Shown in pieces: positions 31,159-39,658 of a stretch of DNA of 40,923 nt (position 1 is its first letter; every line of letters begins with the position of its first letter). The notes under the pieces were generated by a model. The model did not search any database and was not told the origin of the DNA. It was given only the letters and a program-made list of their open reading frames with translations. This DNA is from Phascolarctobacterium_A sp034086985 (GTDB lineage Bacteria; Bacillota; Negativicutes; Acidaminococcales; Acidaminococcaceae): contig JAXDZG010000016.1 of NCBI GenBank assembly GCA_034086985.1, positions 1-40,923 of the forward strand, given 5' to 3'. Position numbers and translations under genes: made by a program.

Positions 31159-34100
31159 TTAGAATTTCCACTCCATATTTACCTTACCATAGACGCTGGA
31201 GCCACCCTTACGATAAATGTCGCTGCCCAAGGTGAGGCCTACATCGAGACGTTTAGGCGTCTTAAAGGTTACGCCTGCGGCAATGCTCATGCTGTCGCGA
31301 CCATAGTTTTCAGCAGCGTCGGTGATGGTGTAGCCAGGCAGGTCAGCCAAGGTATAGCTGGTGCTGCCATTATCGCTCAAGAGCTCGTGGTTCCAAGCCA
31401 CGCTGGCGTGTGCTTGCCACTGAGTGCTGTCGTAGCTATCCAAAGCCTTCGGCTTTGTAGCTAGGCGATAGCCTAGCTGGGCGCGGAGGGAGTCGTAGGT
31501 CTCGCTTGCTAAACGAGTATTGATAATGTCGCCAGACTCGTTCACGCTGGGACGATGAGCGAAGCTGTAATCTAACGCTGCAAAGGGACCACTTTGCAGC
31601 ACACCATGCTCTTTAGTAAGCGCAGTGCCCACGCTCAAGCTGCCGCTGTAGCCTGTCCAGTCAGCATTGGCGCTGCCGCTGATGCTTCCGGGCAGGGTAA
31701 CGCTTCTGTGGCTGCGCATTTGCTCCACGCCGATGCGGGCGCTGGCAAAGGCTTGCCAGCCTTGCCAAGCGGCAGGGGCGTAGCTAGCCTGCGCGCCTAG
31801 GTAGAGGCCTTCGCCTTTAATGCGGCTGCTGCCCTCGCTAGTGCTTTGATGATTTACAGCTGCGTGATAACCATGGGTGAGGCCGCTTGCTAAAGTGCGC
31901 TCCATAGCACCAATCACACCGCTGTTGTGATTGGTGTAGCCGCGCATGCCGCTGTGCTGGTCGGTGTAAGCGCTAAAGGGCACAACAACGTTGCGCCATG
32001 CGTTGTGCTGCGGCTCGCTGAGCATCAGCTCAGCTTTAGCAGCCACAGCTGAAGCGTCACCTGCTGGTGCTGTAACAGCCTGCGCGGCAGGACCACGCCC
32101 GCCGCCCGTCCGGGCCGCGGGGATATTGTTGCTAAAGCTGCACAGCATATTCATGCTGTTGAGCAGGCTGTGGGTGTTGAGCGTTACTTGAGCGCTGCTA
32201 GTGTAAACAGAAGGATTAAGCTGCTTCAACGCGCCAGTAACTTGACTGCCATCGGCTTTGGAGAAGTCGATGCCCTCGTAGATTTCTTGCCAAGCCGCAG
32301 CATGGGCGCTTTCGTTGCCCAAATACGCAGCGTTTTGCTGCAGAGCCTTGGCTAGGCTAGTAGTACCCTTATCATAAGCAAATTGCTCGTAGTTACGGCG
32401 CATTTTGATGGTGTATTCATGTGTTGCAGGGTCAAGAGCTCCTTCAAAATCCAAGGTGGGAGACTGCTCGAATAAATTGATTTTAGGCGTGCCAACAATG
32501 TTTAACGTGTTGGCCCAGTTAGCTCGTAAAATAACATTGCCATCGTAGAAGTCATGCATCATGCCCAGCTGAATTTGAGAGTTAGTGAGATTCAGAGTAC
32601 CGTTACCATTGATGTTTAGCAGTGCGCCATCGTCATTGACGCGACTGAAAAGACGACCATTTTCATTATTCAAGGTGCCTTCGATATTGATGTTACCAGC
32701 ACCGCTATCAGCAGTTAAAATACCTTGGTTATTATAGGTGGAGCCATTAGCAATGTTAACTTCCTTGACGTTAACGAAATCTGTAGTAGTTAGAGTATTA
32801 TTGATAACTGGGGTTACTGAACTGCCGCTGCCAATATCAGAAGAGGACATGCCTGTGCTATCGGACAGGGTCATGATACTTGCTGTGCTAGTGGCAGCCT
32901 GACCAATATTGAGCACAATGCTATCCTGCCCTAAAATCTTATTGCTAAAGCTGTGCTCACCGATGAAATTCAAATTGGTGAGACCATTTTCACCTTCTGG
33001 TAGGGCGGGAGCAATGGTGTCACCTTCTTCGTTTTGATAAATGATAGCATTGGGGTTCCACAAGGAAATAATATCGCCCTCTAGAGTAGCTCCATCATTG
33101 ATATTGATATTCTTGACATAGGCATTGGGAGAGATGTAAATAGAGGCTAGCTTGCCCTTGAGCGTGCCATTAACCTCGAAATTGCTTACAAGCTCGCCAT
33201 TGATAGCTTCAGGTAAAGCTGTTTGGAAAATTTCCTTCCAGCCGACAACTTCCCCTTCGGTGGAGCCTGGCTTCTCTGCTTCCCTCTCATCTAATTCCTC
33301 CTGGGAAACATATCTGGTAGCAATATAGGAGCCGCGATATTCAATTTGGTCACCTAATTCGTTGCTGCCAAAATCAAAGCGAGCCGCAACACCGTCTGTG
33401 CCTATAGCTTCAATAGTTTTGTTGGCGTTTAAGGTTATTTCGTGTTCCTTGCCATAGGTAACTAAAAGGCCATTGCCATAGTCGCCATTAGCGGTGATAT
33501 TGCTATTAATTTCAAGCTTGTTACCTACGCCATCTACGCGAATGCCAATACCGGAATAGCCATTAGCATTAAGTTCACCGGTTTGGGTTACATCAACATA
33601 GCTGCCATAAACATGTAGACCGATGCCATGCACGGTAGTGCTGTCGAAGGCTTTGTTGTTAGTGTAGGTGAAATAGTCAATAGAACCGTCTTCGTCCTTC
33701 TCACCACTGTTATAAATGGATTTGCCAAAGTACTTGCTGCGGTCAATGTCATAGCCTAAATCCTGCATCAGAGCTAGCTCTGCCTCCATAAAGGAGCACC
33801 AGTTGCGATAATTCTGGTGGCTCATAAGGCCATTTTGCAGCTCAATATGACTTAGCTCCGGCTTAGGGTCGGAGAAGTCTTCATAGCAATTGACAGGAAG
33901 GCCAGGGACGGCGGGGGCGGTGGAGTCATCAGGCCAAGCGATTTTGGCAACTTGCTCGACACCATTGCTGTCCTTAGTAGTCAGCACTTCTTCCACATGC
34001 TTGCCTGCGAAATAAACACCACCGTTTTGGTTAAGTGTAGCATCCTTGAGAATATAAAAGGCTTGAGAATCAATTAGTTCCTTATTGTTTAACAGGTTGT

Positions 34101-35088
34101 TATATTCGTCAACTGTGATGCCAACTATATTTCTGCTGACAAGCTCACCGTCAAGAGTGATGTTTTCGGCGTTAGGATTAAGTGGCTGTTGTTCTCCGCT
34201 GCCACCATCATAATAGTTATAGATAGGATTATAAATATCTTCTTTAACGGCTTCATAATAAACAACACGGCCAAAGACGTCTCTGAGGCCCATCTCGTAT
34301 TTATTAAAAACCTTCATGGAAAGCATCAGACTACCGTTGTCATAATTTACGTCTTTGCCAATGTTAACCCTTGGCTCAGCATCGTCAGTTATATCAGAAA
34401 CGGATTGACTAACCTCTGCTACCAAGCCCAGCGCATGGAACATTTCGTGGGTTACAGTGCCATAGTAATCGCTATCCAAGCCATTGGCGGGAAGCACGGG
34501 GAATTTATCAATATACCAATTGGCGTTGGGATTGGACATATTGATTTCGATATGTGAAACCGCTTCATTAGCTTCAGGTTCATATTGTCCCAAGAGCACT
34601 GCTCCTAATTCAGTGCTGCTGATTTGAAATAGGGGTTTGCCGTTGCTATCTGTTTTAACACATGCTTCGCTGGTGGCGCTGGCATTGGCGTCTTGGTCGG
34701 GCAATAAATCCAGCTGCAGGGTTGGCACAAGGGCATTGGTGGGATTAATCAGCTTGTGAATATAGCCAATGCTGTTAGCAAAGGCTTCTACTTCGCCTGT
34801 AAAAAGGTCCCGATAGGTGACATATTCCTTGATTCTATTGCCATCCTCATCAAGAATATCATTGCCATCATCGTCTTGCTTGTATTCGCCTCGCCAATGC
34901 TGGCCGGGGTGGGCAGCGGCAGAGTAAAGGTCGAATTTATAAGAGAGGTCACCGGCGGTGACTGTCATATAGGTTTTGGCGTGACCACAGTCGGGTATCT
35001 CTTCTTCTGCGTGGGCATAGTAAGGAGATAAGATGCATGAGCAGACAAGGAGTACGGCGGTGGTTAGGGTGCGTTTTTTATTAAGCAT
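31159..35088 (-). CDS. Autotransporter 3, predicted metallopeptidase passenger
   Basis: This protein of 1309 residues is the first gene of the trio in transcription order. The signal peptide covers about 1-27 (cut after AHA). HEMFHALG gives His214, Glu215 and His218. SHIELQNGLMSHQ gives His414 and a Met-turn-like LM, followed by MEAELALMQDLGYDID. The passenger N-terminal half is most like autotransporter 2 (both have KYEMGLRD and FGRVVYYE or FGRVAYYE). The GGGRGPAAQ linker and barrel (about 1030-1309, ending NMEWKF) are most like autotransporter 1. This suggests mosaic evolution. GGAGG precedes ATG 35088. It is divergent from the sensor kinase gene, and a common motif lies between them. Confidence 0.88.
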   Translation of the reverse strand: MLNKKRTLTTAVLLVCSCILSPYYAHAEEEIPDCGHAKTYMTVTAGDLSYKFDLYSAAAHPGQHWRGEYKQDDDGNDILDEDGNRIKEYVTYRDLFTGEVEAFANSIGYIHKLINPTNALVPTLQLDLLPDQDANASATSEACVKTDSNGKPLFQISSTELGAVLLGQYEPEANEAVSHIEINMSNPNANWYIDKFPVLPANGLDSDYYGTVTHEMFHALGLVAEVSQSVSDITDDAEPRVNIGKDVNYDNGSLMLSMKVFNKYEMGLRDVFGRVVYYEAVKEDIYNPIYNYYDGGSGEQQPLNPNAENITLDGELVSRNIVGITVDEYNNLLNNKELIDSQAFYILKDATLNQNGGVYFAGKHVEEVLTTKDSNGVEQVAKIAWPDDSTAPAVPGLPVNCYEDFSDPKPELSHIELQNGLMSHQNYRNWCSFMEAELALMQDLGYDIDRSKYFGKSIYNSGEKDEDGSIDYFTYTNNKAFDSTTVHGIGLHVYGSYVDVTQTGELNANGYSGIGIRVDGVGNKLEINSNITANGDYGNGLLVTYGKEHEITLNANKTIEAIGTDGVAARFDFGSNELGDQIEYRGSYIATRYVSQEELDEREAEKPGSTEGEVVGWKEIFQTALPEAINGELVSNFEVNGTLKGKLASIYISPNAYVKNININDGATLEGDIISLWNPNAIIYQNEEGDTIAPALPEGENGLTNLNFIGEHSFSNKILGQDSIVLNIGQAATSTASIMTLSDSTGMSSSDIGSGSSVTPVINNTLTTTDFVNVKEVNIANGSTYNNQGILTADSGAGNINIEGTLNNENGRLFSRVNDDGALLNINGNGTLNLTNSQIQLGMMHDFYDGNVILRANWANTLNIVGTPKINLFEQSPTLDFEGALDPATHEYTIKMRRNYEQFAYDKGTTSLAKALQQNAAYLGNESAHAAAWQEIYEGIDFSKADGSQVTGALKQLNPSVYTSSAQVTLNTHSLLNSMNMLCSFSNNIPAARTGGGRGPAAQAVTAPAGDASAVAAKAELMLSEPQHNAWRNVVVPFSAYTDQHSGMRGYTNHNSGVIGAMERTLASGLTHGYHAAVNHQSTSEGSSRIKGEGLYLGAQASYAPAAWQGWQAFASARIGVEQMRSHRSVTLPGSISGSANADWTGYSGSLSVGTALTKEHGVLQSGPFAALDYSFAHRPSVNESGDIINTRLASETYDSLRAQLGYRLATKPKALDSYDSTQWQAHASVAWNHELLSDNGSTSYTLADLPGYTITDAAENYGRDSMSIAAGVTFKTPKRLDVGLTLGSDIYRKGGSSVYGKVNMEWKF

Positions 35089-35163
35089 AATTAAGCCTCC
35101 ATTTATGTATAGTCATCAGAAATCAAAATCTATCTTATCTATTTTATCATAACAGCTATACAT

Positions 35164-35191
35164 TCATAAAAGTGTCACACATGTGAAAAAA
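35164..35191. promoter_or_regulatory. Repeated regulatory-type motif between autotransporter 3 and the kinase gene
   Basis: The 19-bp TCATAAAAGTGTCACACAT (35164-35182) recurs exactly, inverted, at 37427-37445. Within it, TCACA-CA-TGTGA (35175-35186) is an inverted repeat of the general CRP/FNR-like type. ACACATGTGAAAAAA (35177-35191) matches the site upstream of nifJ in reverse. No good -10/-35 pair for autotransporter 3 was found here, so activator-dependent transcription is possible. Confidence 0.45.
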
Positions 35192-35255
35192 TCAGGTATT
35201 TGCCCTCAAGCTCGTTTATAGGCAAGCTAGCGTAGCTTTTCTTGCCCTATGCCTG

Positions 35256-35284
35256 TTGCTAAAAATTTGTTAGTATTGTAGAAT
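35256..35284 (+). promoter_or_regulatory. Predicted promoter of the two-component genes
   Basis: TTGCTA (35256-35261) and TAGAAT (35279-35284) are 17 nt apart. A perfect TTGACA at 35301-35306 is closer to the gene but has no good -10 element. An imperfect hairpin around AAGCTA/TAGCTT (35218-35250) lies just upstream. Confidence 0.4.
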
Positions 35285-35362
35285 AAAAATGTGTGTTGTG
35301 TTGACAATTTATGTTGATAATAAATAAGAGCTTATGAGTGAGCAGCAGTTAGGAGGTAAAGC

Positions 35363-36649
35363 ATGCCTGATTTTAATCATATGACATATCTGAATGTGAG
35401 CCTACTTTTGTTTTCGGCACTGGTAACGGCTTTTATGCTTTTTGGTTTGTTCATGAGTCGCCTGAGAAAGCGTGGCTTTAAGTACAAAATGATGTGTCTC
35501 CTGTTTGCCCAAATCCTGATGCAGCTGGGAGAGGCCGGCATTTGGTGTTGGAATGGCTCACCTGATAAAGCTTGGCTTATCAAGCTATGCTGCTTTTTAT
35601 CCTTCGGATTAGGCTTGGTAGTGACAGCTTTATTCGTGCATTGCTTTATGGAATTGCTGCGTCAACGTGGCAAGGTATCCATGGTGCCTTTACAATTATT
35701 GTCGATTATTTGTGGGCTTGGCCTTGTACTATCCGGTGTATCCATGTTTAATGGCATCTTTTTTGACGTTGATACTAAGGGGTATTTTGGTTATGGACCC
35801 TATGCTGATTGGGTTGAATATATAGATTATGCCAATTTTGCTATTATCTTTGGTGTTGCGCTCTGCAATCGCAAGATCATCAGTGTTAAGGGCTTTGCTA
35901 TGATTTCCATCTACAGTTTACTCCATTTAGGAGGTATGCTGATGGTGGACGTTTGGTATCCCACGCCCTTTTATTTGGCTTCTACGCTGGCCTTGATAGT
36001 GTTATGTAATTTTTTGTATGAGGCCATAGAAGAGGCATATTTACAAAAAGAAAAGGAGCTGCTGGAAAGTCGTATTGCGCTCATGATTAGCCAGATTCAG
36101 CCCCATTTTCTTTATAATTCCTTGAATTCTATATATCATTTATGCGATATGGATGCTCGGCTGGCCCAGCAGGCTATCGGGGATTTTTCTGAATATCTGC
36201 ATCATGTCTTAGGGTCGCTGAAGCGCACCACGCCGGTGCTTTTTGAGCAGGAGCTGCAAAATGTGCAGTCCTATTTGGAGCTGGAGAAGCTGCGCTTTGA
36301 TGATTTAAATATTGTTTATAGAATCGAGGCTTGTAATTTCTTTGTGCCGGCTCTTTCAGTACAGCCCCTGGTAGAAAATGCAGTAAAGCACGGCATTTGC
36401 GGCAAGGAGGACGGAGGTACGCTGGTGCTTTCGACCAGGGAGCAAGCAGATTGCTTTGAGGTCATAGTAGAGGATGATGGCATAGGCTTTGATACAGCAA
36501 GTCTGCCGGACAATGGGGACAAGCATTTAGGCGTGCAAAATGTAAAGCAAAGGTTAGCAGCCATGGTTGGTGGTAGCTTAAGCATTATCAGTACACCGGG
36601 AGTGGGCACTACGGCTATAATTCGTGTGCCCAAGGAGGGAAGTAAATGA
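35363..36649 (+). CDS. LytS/YehU-type sensor histidine kinase
   Basis: This membrane kinase has 428 residues. About six hydrophobic segments fill residues 8-225 with almost no periplasmic domain, so it probably senses a signal in or near the membrane. A coiled linker leads to the His_kinase domain QIQPHFLYNSLNSI with phospho-acceptor His248. The ATPase domain has VENAVKHGI (N box) and EDDGIGFD (G1 box), ending in a GTTAII strand. The gene overlaps the response regulator by the ATGA sequence. AGGAGG precedes ATG 35363. It is divergent from autotransporter 3, which suggests but does not prove that it regulates that locus. Confidence 0.9.
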   Translation: MPDFNHMTYLNVSLLLFSALVTAFMLFGLFMSRLRKRGFKYKMMCLLFAQILMQLGEAGIWCWNGSPDKAWLIKLCCFLSFGLGLVVTALFVHCFMELLRQRGKVSMVPLQLLSIICGLGLVLSGVSMFNGIFFDVDTKGYFGYGPYADWVEYIDYANFAIIFGVALCNRKIISVKGFAMISIYSLLHLGGMLMVDVWYPTPFYLASTLALIVLCNFLYEAIEEAYLQKEKELLESRIALMISQIQPHFLYNSLNSIYHLCDMDARLAQQAIGDFSEYLHHVLGSLKRTTPVLFEQELQNVQSYLELEKLRFDDLNIVYRIEACNFFVPALSVQPLVENAVKHGICGKEDGGTLVLSTREQADCFEVIVEDDGIGFDTASLPDNGDKHLGVQNVKQRLAAMVGGSLSIISTPGVGTTAIIRVPKEGSK

Positions 36650-37434
36650 TTATCTTGGCATTGGATGATGAAAAAATAGCTTTAGAGGGATTGCTGAAGT
36701 CCATTCGTGAGGCGGAGCCGGAGGCAGAGGTCATTGGCTTTCGTAAGCCCAGTGAAGCCTTGGCCTATTTCAAGGAGCACCCCTGTGATGTAGTATTTTT
36801 GGACATCCAAATGCGTGGCGTTAATGGCGTGAATCTGGCCAAGGAAATGAAGCTTTTGCAGCCCAAGGTGAATGTGGTTTTTGCTACAGGCTATCTTGAT
36901 TATATGGGCGAGGCTTTTTCTCTTCATGCCAGTGGCTATTTGGTGAAGCCTATCACTACGAAAAAGGTGCGGGCGGAGCTGGAGGATTTACGGCATCCGG
37001 TGCAGGAGGCTGCTCGAAGCAGGGTAAGCATCTATACCTTCGGTAATTTTGAAATTTATGTGGATGGGAAAACCCTGCCCTTCAAGTATGAGAAAACTAA
37101 GGAGATGCTTGCTTATCTAGTGGATAGGCACGGAGCCTTTTGCAGCAATGGAGAAATCATGACAGCGCTGTGGGAGGATGAGCGGCGGCCTAGCTATTTA
37201 GGTAACCTGAAAAAGGATTTATTGGATACTCTTAGGGAGCACGATTGCTTGGAAATTGTGGAGTCTGGCTGGAATAAGCTACGGGTGGTGCCGGAAAATA
37301 TATCCTGCGATTATTATGATTGGTATGAGGGCAAGCCCAATGCAATAAATAGGTATATGGGCGAATATATGGCCCAATACAGCTGGGCGGAATTGACCAA
37401 TGCCAATTTATTTGGGGAGCAGAAAAATGTGTGA
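36646..37434 (+). CDS. Response regulator with SARP-like winged-helix output domain
   Basis: This response regulator has 262 residues. The receiver domain (about 1-115) has the acidic pair Asp7/Asp8, phospho-acceptor Asp53 in FLDIQM, Thr in FATGY, and Lys in LVKPI. After a short linker, residues 125-235 begin with YTFGNFEIYVDGK and resemble the winged-helix DNA-binding domain of the SARP/COG3947 group, not LytTR, which usually pairs with LytS-type kinases. The start overlaps the kinase stop codon (ATGA). The last codons and the TGA stop lie inside the 19-bp motif shared with the autotransporter 3 upstream region, hinting at autoregulation or a shared binding site. Confidence 0.87.
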   Translation: MIILALDDEKIALEGLLKSIREAEPEAEVIGFRKPSEALAYFKEHPCDVVFLDIQMRGVNGVNLAKEMKLLQPKVNVVFATGYLDYMGEAFSLHASGYLVKPITTKKVRAELEDLRHPVQEAARSRVSIYTFGNFEIYVDGKTLPFKYEKTKEMLAYLVDRHGAFCSNGEIMTALWEDERRPSYLGNLKKDLLDTLREHDCLEIVESGWNKLRVVPENISCDYYDWYEGKPNAINRYMGEYMAQYSWAELTNANLFGEQKNV

Positions 37435-37445
37435 CACTTTTATGA
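37427..37445. repeat. Inverted copy of the 19-bp motif at 35164
   Basis: ATGTGTGACACTTTTATGA is the exact reverse complement of 35164-35182. It overlaps the last codons and stop of the response regulator gene. With its partner it brackets the two-component genes. Confidence 0.6.
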
Positions 37446-37528
37446 TGCTTTGGATGCTAGAATGAGAAATGCAGGGCGCAGAAACGGCTAGATTCTGCGC
37501 TGAAAAGCGTCTTTAGTCGCATCATAAA

Positions 37529-37547
37529 GTGCTATTAGCACGTTTTT
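37529..37547 (+). terminator. Terminator after the two-component genes
   Basis: GTGCT (37529-37533) pairs with AGCAC (37537-37541) and is followed by GTTTTTCTG. A second hairpin upstream (GCGCAGAA/TTCTGCGC, 37476-37500) lacks a T-run. Confidence 0.5.
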
Positions 37548-37592
37548 CTGTCAACGTGTTTAATAGAAAATTGTGCACCCCACAAGGCGCAG

Positions 37593-37626
37593 GGCCAGCG
37601 AGCGATCGCTGGCCTTGTGTTTTCTT
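37593..37626 (+). terminator. Second hairpin terminator before the ABC-F gene
   Basis: GGCCAGCG (37593-37600) pairs with CGCTGGCC (37607-37614), followed by TTGTGTTTTCTTT. It lies upstream of the ABC-F promoter and so insulates that gene. Confidence 0.6.
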
Positions 37627-37654
37627 TGGCATTAGTAGCAAAAAATGCTATAAT
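37626..37654 (+). promoter_or_regulatory. ABC-F gene promoter
   Basis: TTGGCA (37626-37631) and a perfect TATAAT (37649-37654) are 17 nt apart. The leader is only about 30 nt, leaving no room for the long attenuator seen before some resistance ABC-F genes. Confidence 0.75.
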
Positions 37655-37693
37655 AGTAGAAAAAGTATTTTAGTAAAATTTTGGGAGCGTACG

Positions 37694-39658
37694 ATGCAAT
37701 TAGTAGTAGATAAGATTGCCAAGGCCTTTGGCATTCATGAAATATTTAAAAATGTGAGCTTTATGGTTGAGCGGGGTGAGCACGTGGGCCTCGTAGGCGT
37801 TAACGGCAGTGGTAAAACCACGCTCTTGCGTTGCCTTTTGCAGCCGGACTGGATTGATGAGGGCGCTATTAAATTTGAGCCCGGTATCAGCGTGGGCTAT
37901 GTACAGCAGGGCTTTACGGAAATCCACGGTACCATTTGGCAGTTTATGAGCGAGGCTTGCCCGGAAATTACGGCGCTGCGCCAAAAATTGGCGGACCTGG
38001 AGCAGGCAGCCAATGGCCTCAGCGGCGATGCTCTGGACGAGTGCCTAGATGAATATGCCCGTGTGACCAAGCGCTATGAATTTATCGATGGTTATAATTT
38101 TGAAAATCGCATCAAGCGTGTGCTCATCGGCTTAGGCTATACGGAGGAGTGGTGGAGTCATGAGGCCAATACCTTGAGCGGCGGACAGAAGACACGCCTG
38201 ATGCTGGCAGCGGCTCTGGTGCGCAATCCTGATTTTATGATTTTGGACGAGCCCACCAACCATCTGGATATTATTATGACCCAATGGCTGGAGAAATATT
38301 TGCAGGAATTTAAAGGTGGCCTGCTGGTTGTAAGCCATGACCGTGCCTTTTTGGATAATGTGGCGGTGCGTATTTTGGAAATGGAGGGCGGCAAGCTGCA
38401 GTCCTTTAAGGGTAATTACAGCCGTTACTTGGAACAAAAGGCCATCCAAACAGCCACTCTTGAGGCAGCTTATAACGCGCAGCAGGATTATATTGCCCGC
38501 ACGGAGGCTTATATCCGGCGCTTTAAAGCTGGTATTAAAAGTAAAATGGCCCGTGGTCGCCAGTCCCAATTGGATAGACTGGAGCGTATAGACGCGCCCG
38601 TACATAATGAGGAGTTCGAGCTGCGGCTGCCACCGGCGGCAGAATGCGCCGACAGAGTGCTTATTATGGAGGACTTGACCATCGGCTATGGGGAAAAGGT
38701 GCTGGCCAAGGGCATTAATTTGACCCTGCGTCGCGGCGAAAAGGCAGCTCTTTTGGGTGCCAATGGCACCGGCAAGACCACTCTTTTGCGCACTATTTTG
38801 GGAGAAATCCAGCCCTTGAAGGGACGTGCCAAAATTGGCAACCGGGTGCAGATTGGTTATTTCTCCCAGAGCTATGAGCGGCTGGACCCTAAGCAAACTC
38901 TCCTAGAGAATTGTGTCATTGAGTATGGCTTTACAGAGGAGCACACTCGCTCCATGCTGGGCGGTATGCTCTTTCATGGTGATGATGTGTTCAAGAAGAT
39001 TGGCGAGCTTAGCGGTGGTCAAAAGGCTCGCTTGGTGCTCTTAAAACTGGTGCTAGACGGCGCTAATTGCCTAGTGCTGGACGAGCCTACCAACCATCTG
39101 GATATTATGGCGCGAGAGACGGTGGAAGCGGCTCTGGAGGCCTTTGATGGTACAGTTTTAGTAGTAAGCCATGACCGTTATTTTGTTAATGAGGTAGCGG
39201 ACCGGATTTGGGAAATCGAAGACCTGCAGGTGAAGGATTACAAGGGTAATTACGACTTCTACCTAGAGGAAAGGGAGAAGCTGGCCCAGGCGGCTGCGGC
39301 AGCAGCCGCGGAGGCGGAAAAGCAGCGTGCTTACGCCGAGGCCAAGGCGAAGCAGCAAATGGCTGCTCAAGGAGCAGCCGTAGAAGCTGCAGCGCCTGTG
39401 GCCAAGAAGGCGCAGAAGGATGATAAGAAGAAACGCTACAGTCCCGAAGAGGCAGCAAAGCTGCTGCCTAAGGTAGAGCTACAAATTCGTGAGCAGGAGG
39501 CCATGATGGGGCTTTTGGAAAAGCGCATGGCGGACCCTGCTAACCATGCGGACCCAGCCAATAGCGCAGCTATGGCGGCGGAGCATGAGGAGTACGAGGC
39601 AAGGATTGCCGAGCTCATGGAGAAATGGGAAGTGTTGATGGAGGCTGCGGAAGAGTAA
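37694..39658 (+). CDS. ABC-F family ribosome-associated ATPase
   Basis: This soluble protein of 654 residues has two ABC ATPase domains and no membrane segments. Domain 1 has Walker A GVNGSGKTT (residues 35-43), signature LSGGQKTRL and DEPTNHLD. Domain 2 has GANGTGKTT, LSGGQKARL and DEPTNHLD. The EPTNHLD boxes define the ABC-F class, which acts on the ribosomal E site. The interdomain linker is Lys/Arg-rich (RRFKAGIKSKMARGRQ). A long C-terminal extension has an Ala/Lys-rich stretch and a coiled coil, similar to Uup-like members. GGGAG sets ATG 37694, although the frame is open to 37529. A housekeeping translation role is more likely than antibiotic resistance, but sequence alone does not settle it. 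Confidence 0.9.
   Translation: MQLVVDKIAKAFGIHEIFKNVSFMVERGEHVGLVGVNGSGKTTLLRCLLQPDWIDEGAIKFEPGISVGYVQQGFTEIHGTIWQFMSEACPEITALRQKLADLEQAANGLSGDALDECLDEYARVTKRYEFIDGYNFENRIKRVLIGLGYTEEWWSHEANTLSGGQKTRLMLAAALVRNPDFMILDEPTNHLDIIMTQWLEKYLQEFKGGLLVVSHDRAFLDNVAVRILEMEGGKLQSFKGNYSRYLEQKAIQTATLEAAYNAQQDYIARTEAYIRRFKAGIKSKMARGRQSQLDRLERIDAPVHNEEFELRLPPAAECADRVLIMEDLTIGYGEKVLAKGINLTLRRGEKAALLGANGTGKTTLLRTILGEIQPLKGRAKIGNRVQIGYFSQSYERLDPKQTLLENCVIEYGFTEEHTRSMLGGMLFHGDDVFKKIGELSGGQKARLVLLKLVLDGANCLVLDEPTNHLDIMARETVEAALEAFDGTVLVVSHDRYFVNEVADRIWEIEDLQVKDYKGNYDFYLEEREKLAQAAAAAAAEAEKQRAYAEAKAKQQMAAQGAAVEAAAPVAKKAQKDDKKKRYSPEEAAKLLPKVELQIREQEAMMGLLEKRMADPANHADPANSAAMAAEHEEYEARIAELMEKWEVLMEAAEE

Noticed and set aside
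23055..35088. Classical metzincin signature HExxHxxGxxH in the autotransporters
   Set aside because: The last position of the extended motif is Ala or Thr in all three, so the third ligand must come from the distal conserved His if the proteins are metallopeptidases.
37435..37693. Antibiotic-responsive leader peptide or attenuator for the ABC-F gene
   Set aside because: The hairpins lie before the promoter at 37626-37654. The transcribed leader is only about 30 nt.
37529..37693. N-terminal extension of the ABC-F protein from 37529
   Set aside because: The extra residues are not ABC-F-like, cross hairpins and the promoter, and the conserved start MQLVVDKIAKAFG begins at 37694 after GGGAG.
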